IMG/VR virus record: IMGVR_UViG_3300029448_005000 | Span: 1-27,957 of that record | Reading direction: 5' to 3' (one strand) | DNA from: a virus | Length of the DNA: 27,957 nt | The notes under the pieces: generated by a model | Seen by the model: only the letters and a program-made list of their open reading frames with translations | What the model was told of the DNA's origin: nothing | Databases searched by the model: none | Shown: piece after piece, positions 21,822-27,957 of the stretch | Position numbering within the stretch: the stretch's first letter is position 1 | Layout of the letters: each line of letters begins with the position of its first letter | Made by a program: the position numbers and the translations under genes

Positions 21822-23536
21822 TAGTTCCATGGTAATTCTTCCTCAACTGGTTTCTCATCAGGTATATAACAACCTGACTTTGGCTCCCATTTAAAAAATG
21901 ATTCAGCACCGTTTTCACCTAAGTTTTGGAATTTAACTTTTAATACTTTTACTTTTGTGTTCTTAGCCTCATAGTCTCTGTGTACTAACAAGCCGTGATA
22001 ACTTGCATCATACCACTCACCACCACCTTTGATGTTATACATAGTTGGCTCTTCAATTTTACCATCTTGTGTTCTATACATCTTAGTAGGGTGTGCTACT
22101 ATAATAACTAATACATCATATTTCTTAGCAAAGACTTCTATTTCAGTTAGATAATCTAATGTATATTTATTAACATCATCAGATTTGCAATCAGTATTTC
22201 TAACTTTATTAAAAGGATCAATGACTAAGCATTTAATACCTTTACGTTTAACAAGCTCAGCACCTTTTTTAAGTACTGACTTGAGGTCATACTTGTCCAT
22301 ATCGATAAAAAAGAAGTTATCGTCTACATGTGATGACACATGTTTCCAAGTCTTATTATCAATATCAGAGGGTAATGGCAGATCCTGCCAAAACTTACGC
22401 ATTAATTTATGTGCGTGTAAAAAGGTTGGTTGGTTTTCCGGGGAAGCGTATGCTGTTTTCCAGCTGTACTTTTGGTTATATCCAACAACCATTTGGTCTA
22501 CAAAGTCAGACTTACCTGACGACGGTATACCTGTTACAGTTATAAATTGACCTGTATATGTACTAAATACTTTATCAAAGTTATCTAAACCTATTTGATA
22601 TCCAGGTTTAAAACCATGTTTGACAAAGTCTTTTAGTTCCTCTTCAAAGTCTTTCAAAGTTGAAACACCTTCAAGTGGCACAGGTTGTGCGATCGCTATT
22701 ATATTTGCAAGATCTTCCTTACCATATTTAACGAGATATTCATTAGCATCTTTACAGTCTTTTAGATCTATAACGTGACAGATTTCAGCGCCGAGCCTAC
22801 GTATAAGCTCTTGCTGTAACGCCTGACCTGCTTCGTCATTGTCTATAGCTAAAACAATTTTAGTTTTATCTTCAAAATAATCTATACAATTATCAAGATA
22901 ATCTAAGTTGTTACTGTTTAATGTAGCTCCGTTAGGAACTGACACAACTGACTTGACGCCAGCTTCATGTAAAGATAATGCATCTATCTCACCCTCAGTT
23001 ATAACACACCAATCATATCCAACAACACTATCTACGTTATAAAATATCTTTTCTGCTCCTTTATATAATTTAAAGTTTTTTCTACCATCACGGTATTTAA
23101 CATTAATGAGCTCACCGCCCATGCGGTAATTAAACTTAATAGCATTTTCGATCTGATTAGTTTGAGGCATATACTCAGGACCCTCAGATACGTCAAACGT
23201 ATCCAATGTATCCTGAGATATTCCTCTTGATTCAAACCACCTCAACATTTTACTACCCGGAGGTTTATTAGTAGTATGATTAAACTCCGGTTTTACATAT
23301 TCTTTGGCAGCATCTCCTTTTCTCTCATATGTGTGTAGTTGAAATGTTTCGTTGCAGTTGTGACAAGTACCGAGACCTCGCTCCCAATCATAGCTAGCAC
23401 ATTTAAGCTTTCTATTCTTGGGTTTGCGATCATGAGAACATAAAGGACACGCGCCTTGTGGTTTACCCACATCCAGCTTGTGTTGATTGAAGTTATCAAT
23501 CGTGAATCCGTTAATCTCTGTCTCGTTTACTTTCAT
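21821..23536 (-). CDS. T7 gp4-type primase-helicase
   Basis: A 571-residue bifunctional replication protein. The N-terminus has a zinc-ribbon (C30-x-x-C33 and C58-x-x-C61) for template recognition. A TOPRIM primase core follows with E181 (ITEGEIDAL) and D232-N-D234 (AIDNDEAG). The C-terminal RecA-like helicase has Walker A G336-IPSSGK-S343, a Walker B with D440 (CLVIDPFNKV), and VLVIIVAHPTK and GGGEWYDASYHG motifs. It unwinds DNA and makes primers at the fork. Four bases from the SSB-like gene. Length matches T7 gp4 (566). Confidence 0.95.
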   Translation of the reverse strand: MKVNETEINGFTIDNFNQHKLDVGKPQGACPLCSHDRKPKNRKLKCASYDWERGLGTCHNCNETFQLHTYERKGDAAKEYVKPEFNHTTNKPPGSKMLRWFESRGISQDTLDTFDVSEGPEYMPQTNQIENAIKFNYRMGGELINVKYRDGRKNFKLYKGAEKIFYNVDSVVGYDWCVITEGEIDALSLHEAGVKSVVSVPNGATLNSNNLDYLDNCIDYFEDKTKIVLAIDNDEAGQALQQELIRRLGAEICHVIDLKDCKDANEYLVKYGKEDLANIIAIAQPVPLEGVSTLKDFEEELKDFVKHGFKPGYQIGLDNFDKVFSTYTGQFITVTGIPSSGKSDFVDQMVVGYNQKYSWKTAYASPENQPTFLHAHKLMRKFWQDLPLPSDIDNKTWKHVSSHVDDNFFFIDMDKYDLKSVLKKGAELVKRKGIKCLVIDPFNKVRNTDCKSDDVNKYTLDYLTEIEVFAKKYDVLVIIVAHPTKMYRTQDGKIEEPTMYNIKGGGEWYDASYHGLLVHRDYEAKNTKVKVLKVKFQNLGENGAESFFKWEPKSGCYIPDEKPVEEELPWN

Positions 23537-23539
23537 ATA

Positions 23540-23851
23540 TTAAAATGGTATATCATCATGTTTATCTGCAACTGCTTGTGGAGCAGGTTGTGAAGCACCT
23601 TGTGCTTTAACCGGCTCAGGAAAAGTACCGTTTGTCCAAACTACCTTTGAATTACCTAGGTAAACCTTAGGAGCTTTGGCCTCTCTTTCTTCCTTAGTCT
23701 GATCAACGATCACAGGACCGTTGTTACCAAACTGATCAGGTTCATCATTAACACTGATAGATATAGGTAAATACTTACCTTTTTTACCCGTGATAATCTT
23801 ATCCTTAGGAATAAGCGTGAGGTTGATACTTGTTTTTATAATACCAGCCAT
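23540..23851 (-). CDS. Single-stranded DNA-binding-like protein
   Basis: A 103-residue protein with a beta-rich first part (INLTLIPKDKIITGKKGKYL, ISISVNDEPDQFGNNGPVIVDQ) and a Pro/Ala/Gln-rich linker ending in the acidic tip DDIPF. Bacterial and phage SSBs use such a DD(I/L)PF tail to recruit partners. Position between the recombination genes and primase-helicase fits an SSB. The OB-fold itself cannot be proven by eye. Recalled relatives occur in flavobacterial phages. Confidence 0.75.
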   Translation of the reverse strand: MAGIIKTSINLTLIPKDKIITGKKGKYLPISISVNDEPDQFGNNGPVIVDQTKEEREAKAPKVYLGNSKVVWTNGTFPEPVKAQGASQPAPQAVADKHDDIPF

Positions 23852-23852
23852 A

Positions 23853-24020
23853 TTAGTAAGTTGATATTTGGTTAAACATTCTAGACATCTGGTCTTTACT
23901 TGCGCCAGTTAGTCTTCTTAAATTGTCCACGGCTTTCACGTGGCTTTGGTTTGTGTAAAAATTATTTACGCTTGTTGTCATGCCTGTTACGTCGCATGTT
24001 CTTTTTCTGGTTCTTGCCAT
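23853..24020 (-). CDS. 55-residue conserved phage mini-protein
   Basis: ATG at 24020 in AATATTATG context, and the stop lies one base before the SSB-like start. The protein is basic with KRTCDVTG at the N-terminus and a helical DNLRRLTGASKDQMSRMFNQ segment, with a single Cys (C9). It fills a gap that would otherwise hold nothing. Function unknown; its site between exonuclease and SSB suggests a link with replication or recombination. Confidence 0.7.
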   Translation of the reverse strand: MARTRKRTCDVTGMTTSVNNFYTNQSHVKAVDNLRRLTGASKDQMSRMFNQISTY

Positions 24021-24029
24021 AATATTAAA

Positions 24030-24770
24030 TTAAAGTGTTTTGGTTATAAAATATTGCTTAGGATCGAAATCCTTAGTCTTAAAAAATAAATCATAAATTC
24101 CGCTAGCCCTCTCTACCTTCAAATCCCCACGCTGTAAGAATTCATCTGAGCAATCAAATATTCCTATTTGCTTTGTGCTCTTATCGATTACTATGAAAAC
24201 GAAGTCATATCCAAATAGCTTTTGATATATAAATGCTTGTGAATCGTAATTATAACGATATGCACTAGACTTAAATTTATTTATATCAGCCGTTGTTTTC
24301 AAATCAACTACAACTTTTTCATCATGGTTAACAATATCAGCCTTACCCTTCCATTTATTGCCATATAATTCGACAATACCTGGTTCTTCATACTTCACGT
24401 TATTGCTACCATCTGAACCTAGTATTAAGTTTCTACATACTTCATTGTCCATAATCTTTGCCGTCATAGCCTCGATCATATCAACTTCTTTTTCTAGTAG
24501 GCATAGCTCTCCGCCTGACATCTCTTTATAAACTTTAGTATTACGAGTCGATGACTTTATAATCTTAAAGCTTTTCAATTTGTCTGGCTCAAGTATTGCA
24601 GTATGAAAATACTTACCTACTAAAAAAGCAGAAGTTTCAGTACTTGGTTGTCCAAGTGCTAGAGGATTGTTAAACAACGTACCGATGTCACTGTTACTTA
24701 GGAACTTCTTTCCATAATCTCCGTAGTAAAGCTCGTCGTTACGAAGCTTTTCAATCGCCTGTTTATTCAT
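24030..24770 (-). CDS. PD-(D/E)XK exonuclease (RecE/DUF3799-like)
   Basis: A 246-residue nuclease. Residues about 50-62 (LVGKYFHTAILEPD) carry the G-x-x-x-H motif seen in this family, and the core KWKGKADIVN...VVVDLKTT gives the D-x(n)-D/E-x-K site, followed by FKSSAYRYNYDSQAFIYQKL with the QxxxY helix. Such enzymes degrade one strand to feed an annealing protein. The partner ERF-type protein is encoded immediately upstream, one base apart, giving a Red-like recombination pair. Confidence 0.88.
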   Translation of the reverse strand: MNKQAIEKLRNDELYYGDYGKKFLSNSDIGTLFNNPLALGQPSTETSAFLVGKYFHTAILEPDKLKSFKIIKSSTRNTKVYKEMSGGELCLLEKEVDMIEAMTAKIMDNEVCRNLILGSDGSNNVKYEEPGIVELYGNKWKGKADIVNHDEKVVVDLKTTADINKFKSSAYRYNYDSQAFIYQKLFGYDFVFIVIDKSTKQIGIFDCSDEFLQRGDLKVERASGIYDLFFKTKDFDPKQYFITKTL

Positions 24771-24771
24771 C

Positions 24772-25308
24772 TTAAATAGATTTAAGTTGTGACTCTATCT
24801 CACTTGACATAGAGTACTTCTTCTTAATCGCGTCAACTTTCCCACCTGCCTTAACATAGTCAACAGCTTTAGTAAACGAGTCTGTTCCAGCTTTCAAAAA
24901 AGCTTTATTAGACGTTTTGCCGTGACTGTTAGTCGCATCACTATCCTGCGTATCATCGATTAAGAATAAATTACCAAGCGCGTACTTCTTACCGTACGAA
25001 CTTGCACTACCAAATTGCTGCGGCACTTGCATACCCTTTTGTGCAAGGTCAACACCAACAACCGCGGCAGCACTTATTGAATCAGTGCCGTCAGTAATTG
25101 TGGCAGTCGTTTTTATTATAGGACCAAATTCGCCTATAACAAGATCTTCATTAACTATAACAGTTACATTATGCTTAGTTAAATGAGGCTTTACAGCTTC
25201 AAGTATATCTTCAGCAGACCTGAAATAATACTTACCGAAGCTATTAAACCTAGTTTTCTTAGCTTTAAAATGTACCTGTATGTCTTTTAATTTTTGGTTT
25301 AAATTCAT
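24772..25308 (-). CDS. ERF-family single-strand annealing protein
   Basis: A 178-residue recombinase. Family features include YYFRSAEDILEAVKPHL, a strand-rich middle (TTATITDG, SISAAAVVGVDL) and the signature QQFGSASSYGKKYALGNLFLIDD followed by DSDATN. ERF proteins bind single-stranded DNA and anneal complementary strands. The exonuclease follows directly, so the two likely act together in recombination-dependent replication or repair. The C-terminal 40 residues are Lys-rich. Start overlaps the sigma stop (ATGA). Confidence 0.9.
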   Translation of the reverse strand: MNLNQKLKDIQVHFKAKKTRFNSFGKYYFRSAEDILEAVKPHLTKHNVTVIVNEDLVIGEFGPIIKTTATITDGTDSISAAAVVGVDLAQKGMQVPQQFGSASSYGKKYALGNLFLIDDTQDSDATNSHGKTSNKAFLKAGTDSFTKAVDYVKAGGKVDAIKKKYSMSSEIESQLKSI

Positions 25309-26066
25309 GGTATATAATCTAAAATTTCTGAATGTTTTACATTCTGTTTTAATCTTTCAACAGCTTGTTTTTTAAGCTGTGAAACTCTTACATAAGCACT
25401 CTGGCCTTTAATCTGTAGTTTGTATGCTATTTCTTTAGCACTGTGTTTTGGACAGTCTAGGCCATAGCTTAATCTTAGTACTTCGTACTCTTTTCTATTT
25501 AAATACCTTTGTAATAAAGATTTTAAATAAATACTAAACATTTCCTCATTGTACTCGGGTTGTTTATCCGGTATTTCAAAGACCTGGTTGTTATTCTCAG
25601 ATATCTCTTCAATACTTAAAAACAATGAGTCAAAGAATTTACTTACAGCATTTTGATCAGCAGTTTGATTCCTCATTTCTGCGAGCTTATGCTCTGGTAT
25701 ACGTAAACCACCTTTATTTATATCAATAGAACGTCTTATGTTTCCTTTGATACGTTTAGATAAAAATGATTTCAATGTATTATTCTTATCCTTTGATTCA
25801 TCTAGTTTTTCATGTACAATTTTATCTACAGCGTTTATTAAACCTATATTACCAAACTGTATAAGATCTAATATATCTAATACACCTGATGCAGGTTGCG
25901 CTGTTGAAAACTTTTTAGCTATATTTTCTACTAAAGGTAGAAACTTGTGTATGAGATCATCACGAGTCATGCTCTTGAAGTCCTCACTTTCATATAAGTC
26001 TTGTGTTAAGACGTTTCCTACGTCATTTTTATATCTGACATAGTTCTCAACGTTATACTTTCTCAT
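25305..26066 (-). CDS. RNA polymerase sigma-70 family factor
   Basis: A 253-residue phage sigma factor. Region 2 is visible at about 36-122 (FLPLVENIAKKF; DILDLIQFGNIGLINAVDKI; FLSKRIKGNIRRSID) and region 4 at about 185-245 (LNRKEYEVLRLSYGLDCPKHSAKEIAYKLQIKGQSAYVRVSQLKKQAVERLK) with a helix-turn-helix for the -35 element. Region 1 is absent and region 3 reduced, as in alternative sigma factors. It probably redirects host RNA polymerase to phage middle or late genes. Its start lies 14 bases inside the HTH gene, so the two are translated together. Confidence 0.88.
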   Translation of the reverse strand: MRKYNVENYVRYKNDVGNVLTQDLYESEDFKSMTRDDLIHKFLPLVENIAKKFSTAQPASGVLDILDLIQFGNIGLINAVDKIVHEKLDESKDKNNTLKSFLSKRIKGNIRRSIDINKGGLRIPEHKLAEMRNQTADQNAVSKFFDSLFLSIEEISENNNQVFEIPDKQPEYNEEMFSIYLKSLLQRYLNRKEYEVLRLSYGLDCPKHSAKEIAYKLQIKGQSAYVRVSQLKKQAVERLKQNVKHSEILDYIP

Positions 26067-26673
26067 CTAACATATTGTTTAATTGTTCTTTTTCATTTTT
26101 TAATTCATCAGTCATATGTCTATGAATAGTTCTTGAAGAACATTTCAAACAATTAGCTAGCTTAGCTATAGTTATCTTTTGTTCCAAGCTGTTAATATTC
26201 AACATCCACTCATAAATATCAGTTTTTGATATTCTTCCCCGCCCAATTAACGACCCAACTATTTTTAGTTTTTCTGATATATCAATCATTAAGTTTGGCT
26301 TAAATATAATCTTCCTCAATTTATTCTTAGGAGGCTTCTTAGTTTTAGCAAAACTGTTAATTAAAATATCAAGGGTTTTACTTGGTATTGTAAAGGTAAT
26401 AAATCCATTTGACTTATCACAGATAAATTGTGATAAATTTTCAAACTTTTTTCTATCAATGCTAGGATTTAACCACCATAACACGGACAAATGCCACTTT
26501 AAAGATCTAAACGTAGTAATCTTGGCTGTACTTCTAAACAACTCATAACATTCATAAGTACCTTGTTGATAATAACTACCCCACCAATATATCTTGGTAG
26601 GTTCATCATTATCAGGATAACCTCTGTATATTATTCTTTTACGATGTAAATACTCTAAATTTCTATGTGACAT
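26053..26673 (-). CDS. Helix-turn-helix protein upstream of the sigma factor
   Basis: A 206-residue basic protein. A C-terminal HTH is visible at about 165-190 (KITIAKLANCLKCSSRTIHRHM), preceded by KTDIYEWMLNIN. The N-terminal half (about 1-110) has an aromatic-rich segment (KIYWWGSYYQQGTYECYELF) of unknown fold and no recognised catalytic motif. Possible roles: transcriptional regulator of the block or replication initiator-like DNA-binding protein. Preceded by a 49-base gap that holds an inverted repeat and a weak promoter candidate; overlaps the sigma gene by 14 bases. Confidence 0.75.
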   Translation of the reverse strand: MSHRNLEYLHRKRIIYRGYPDNDEPTKIYWWGSYYQQGTYECYELFRSTAKITTFRSLKWHLSVLWWLNPSIDRKKFENLSQFICDKSNGFITFTIPSKTLDILINSFAKTKKPPKNKLRKIIFKPNLMIDISEKLKIVGSLIGRGRISKTDIYEWMLNINSLEQKITIAKLANCLKCSSRTIHRHMTDELKNEKEQLNNMLDEKV

Positions 26674-26685
26674 TAGCCTGTTATT

Positions 26686-26711
26686 ATTATACTATATAGG
26701 GCTTTTGTCAC
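26686..26711 (-). promoter_or_regulatory. Weak promoter candidate for the HTH-sigma operon
   Basis: Read on the minus strand, GTGACA (26711-26706) and TATAAT (26691-26686) resemble -35 and -10 boxes, but the 14-base spacer is short. TAATAA two bases further would give 16. The -10 lies 12 bases from the start ATG, so the leader would be very short. The flavobacterial consensus (TTTG and TAnnTTTG) is not present. Confidence 0.25.
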
Positions 26712-26718
26712 CCTATAT
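26694..26718. promoter_or_regulatory. Perfect 8-bp inverted repeat, possible operator
   Basis: ATATAGGG and CCCTATAT are separated by nine bases and sit in the gap between the 3D-protein gene and the HTH gene, over the region between the candidate -35 and -10. This is where an autorepressor would bind. No T-tract follows on either strand, so a terminator is less likely. Confidence 0.4.
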
Positions 26719-26719
26719 T

Positions 26720-26740
26720 AAATCATTTAAAAAATGATTT
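26720..26740. repeat. 9-bp inverted repeat over the 3D-protein stop codon
   Basis: AAATCATTT and AAATGATTT with a three-base spacer form a perfect A/T-rich dyad that contains the stop codon of the gene at 26723-27127. It could form a weak 3' hairpin that protects or ends the transcript, or be part of the regulatory dyad cluster with the adjacent repeat. It lacks a following U-run on the coding strand. Confidence 0.4.
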
Positions 26741-27127
26741 TTCGTGGGTTAAGATAACTTTTTCCCATTTACCACCTTTCATACTTTGTGGTACAAGGAA
26801 ATCTATACGTTTTCTAAACCTTGGATTCATACGGTCTCTTACAAACCATATACCATCAAGAAGTCCTGCACCTTCAACATGGACTTTATCACCCATCTTA
26901 AATTTGTATTCGTTCTCAAGATCCCAACTTACAGCTATTATCCTATCGGATAATGGGTCATCTATATTAATTTTATAGCCTGACGCTGTAATATCTGGTG
27001 TACTATCGGTTTGTGCTTCAACAGCATGATAAATTGTAGCAGTTACATAAAGTCTCTGCTTTTCATTATTTAAGTTGCTACTGTCATATGACAATAGGCT
27101 TGTAAATATAATTAATAACTTTAACAT
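26723..27127 (-). CDS. Secreted 3D-domain (double-psi beta-barrel) protein
   Basis: A 134-residue protein with a hydrophobic N-terminus (about 1-13) that may be a signal peptide. The rest resembles a 3D/RlpA-type barrel: VTATIYHAVEAQTDSTPDITASG near the start, then DRIIAVSWDL, FKMGDKVHVEGAG and DGIWFVRDRMNPRFRKRIDFLV with the Asp residues that give the 3D domain its name. Such barrels occur in lytic transglycosylases and cell-wall hydrolases, so a peptidoglycan-linked role, separate from the lysis cluster, is possible. Catalytic function not shown. Confidence 0.78.
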   Translation of the reverse strand: MLKLLIIFTSLLSYDSSNLNNEKQRLYVTATIYHAVEAQTDSTPDITASGYKINIDDPLSDRIIAVSWDLENEYKFKMGDKVHVEGAGLLDGIWFVRDRMNPRFRKRIDFLVPQSMKGGKWEKVILTHEKSFFK

Positions 27128-27142
27128 ATAATAATTATTTAG

Positions 27143-27634
27143 TTAATAAATTGGTATTTGCTCATATTTATTTTCAGTCTTAGCTGCAATATGAGACTTA
27201 TCATTAATATAATATTGCCAATAAGCAATAATACTGTCTTTGTGTTTATACTCATCGGGCATTGCTTGTGGAGGTTGATTAAACTTACCACCTAAAGGCA
27301 TGCCAACAGGACAATACTGTAATGCATCAAAGCATTTAGTTATTGTCAAATGAGTTTTATCATATCTTTTTGTATACTCATTACCTAATGCTATCATATG
27401 ATGAAACAACCAATAATACTGTCTACTGTTTTGTCTACACCATATAGTTGATGGGTGATTATAATGAGCTTTTTTGTAAGGTATATAGCTACTATCATAT
27501 CCAAGTTTCTCAGCGTAATGATGATGAGCCGTGCACAACATCTGTGCAGACTCAAGTATCATCTTAACTACATGTTTATTATATTGTAGTCTAGCTGCTT
27601 TATCAGGACATTTATCTAAGTAAAATATATTCAT
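27143..27634 (-). CDS. Conserved phage protein (MNIFYLD...KHVVKMILESAQML type)
   Basis: A 163-residue protein with a well-known but poorly understood phage pattern: MNIFYLDKCPDKAA then the KHVVKMILESAQMLCTAHHHY helix, HPSTIWCRQNSRQYYWLF, and a C-terminal QPPQAMPDEYK...AYWQYY. Some databases label relatives as pyrimidine dimer glycosylase-like, but I do not see evidence for that reaction here. Many His, Cys and Tyr residues suggest a metal or nucleotide site. Start overlaps the ligase stop by one base (TAATG). Confidence 0.8.
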   Translation of the reverse strand: MNIFYLDKCPDKAARLQYNKHVVKMILESAQMLCTAHHHYAEKLGYDSSYIPYKKAHYNHPSTIWCRQNSRQYYWLFHHMIALGNEYTKRYDKTHLTITKCFDALQYCPVGMPLGGKFNQPPQAMPDEYKHKDSIIAYWQYYINDKSHIAAKTENKYEQIPIY

Positions 27635-27957
27635 TACTCGTAGTTACGTATTGCTTTGAACAATGGATGTCTGTAACTACCTGCTTTAGTCCTTTCAAAG
27701 TATGTGAAAGTAGCAGTCTTGCCAACCCAGTCTTGCATGGCTTTAAAGTTTTTCTGTAGATATGCAAACTTGTCCATGACTGGCATGCCAAATTTAACGC
27801 CATCACTGTCAACAGCAATGAACTTGCCGATTGTGCCACGTCTTTTGCCTTTGCCTTCAACCCAGCTTACAATTGTAGCTTCGGTATCACTGAAGTCTTT
27901 AAACTTCATAAGATCATAAGATCTACCGCATTTGTATGGGCCATCTAGTCTAAGTAT
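27634..27957 (-). CDS. ATP-dependent DNA ligase, C-terminal fragment (runs off the right edge)
   Basis: The frame is open to the window end, so the gene starts further right; the ATG at 27909 is internal. The visible 107 codons begin with LRLDGPYKCGRSYDLMKFKDF, which matches nucleotidyltransferase motifs IV-V of ATP-dependent ligases (the Lys pair in KFK binds the ATP phosphates). The OB-fold domain follows (EATIVSWVEGKGKRRGTIGKF, GKTATFTYFERTKAGSYRHPLFKAIR). It seals nicks during phage replication. Local GC is slightly higher than in neighbours. Confidence 0.92.
   Translation of the reverse strand: MLRLDGPYKCGRSYDLMKFKDFSDTEATIVSWVEGKGKRRGTIGKFIAVDSDGVKFGMPVMDKFAYLQKNFKAMQDWVGKTATFTYFERTKAGSYRHPLFKAIRNYE

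Noticed and set aside
22185-22550. Plus-strand frames opposite the primase-helicase
   Set aside because: The minus-strand frame is a clear T7 gp4-type protein with all motifs; the opposite frames have no recognisable features.
27612-27860. Alternative minus-strand frame across the ligase end
   Set aside because: The ligase frame has the motif V and OB-fold signatures and continues to the window edge; the other frame has none.
1-27957. tRNA genes, CRISPR arrays, insertion sequences, integrase or attachment sites
   Set aside because: I looked for cloverleaf-like GTTC-containing segments, regularly spaced repeats and transposase or integrase motifs and saw none; the sequence is nearly all coding.

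Overview
The window is a piece of a double-stranded DNA phage genome (or an integrated or metagenome-assembled relative). It is AT-rich, densely coding and split into two convergent blocks that meet tail-to-tail at about 11.4 kb. No stretch longer than about 70 bases lacks a plausible gene, and I saw no tRNA, rRNA, CRISPR array, insertion sequence or integrase. Genes lack Shine-Dalgarno sequences: starts either overlap the previous stop (ATGA, TAATG) or follow an A/T-rich TTATG-type context. This, together with recalled resemblance of many small proteins to flavobacterial and marine phage proteins, points to a marine Bacteroidota host. The host assignment is inference.

Rightward block (1-11422). 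It opens with the 3' end of an unrecognised, probably structural gene, followed by a 2379-residue giant protein. That protein has a glycine/alanine-rich membrane-like region, an HExxH metallopeptidase-like motif, an HAD phosphatase-like domain and a basic C-terminus. It looks like a virion-delivered polyvalent protein. A lysis-type cluster follows: a one-helix coiled-coil protein, an HMA (CxxC) metal-binding protein, an M15 peptidase endolysin, two nested one-helix mini-proteins and a Tyr/His-rich lipoprotein. The block ends with eight tiny genes (45-84 codons or fewer), most of them encoding Lys/Arg-rich proteins.

Leftward block (27957-11394, transcribed right to left). It starts with the C-terminus of an ATP-dependent DNA ligase, a conserved phage protein of uncertain function and a secreted 3D/double-psi-barrel protein. 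Next come an HTH protein and a sigma-70-like factor, then ERF annealing protein, PD-(D/E)XK exonuclease, SSB-like protein and T7-type primase-helicase. Nucleotide genes follow: a thymidylate-synthase-like enzyme, a GIY-YIG/MazG fusion, an endonuclease and class Ia ribonucleotide reductase NrdB and NrdA. The most promoter-distal part is an accessory cassette: Cupin_4/JmjC-like oxygenase, radical SAM/SPASM protein, SDR, cupin, CMP-Kdo synthetase (KdsB), Kdo-8-phosphate synthase (KdsA), a GT8-like glycosyltransferase and a GT29 (sialyltransferase-fold) glycosyltransferase.

The most interesting system is this distal cassette. KdsA and KdsB would make CMP-Kdo, and GT29 enzymes use CMP-activated ulosonic acids, so the phage seems to carry both the donor supply and a candidate transferase, with further sugar-type enzymes in the same tightly overlapping operon. 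Other notable points are the phage-borne HMA protein, the giant virion protein, GC-rich patches in nrdA and nrdB, and a dyad that could be an operator upstream of the HTH-sigma pair.
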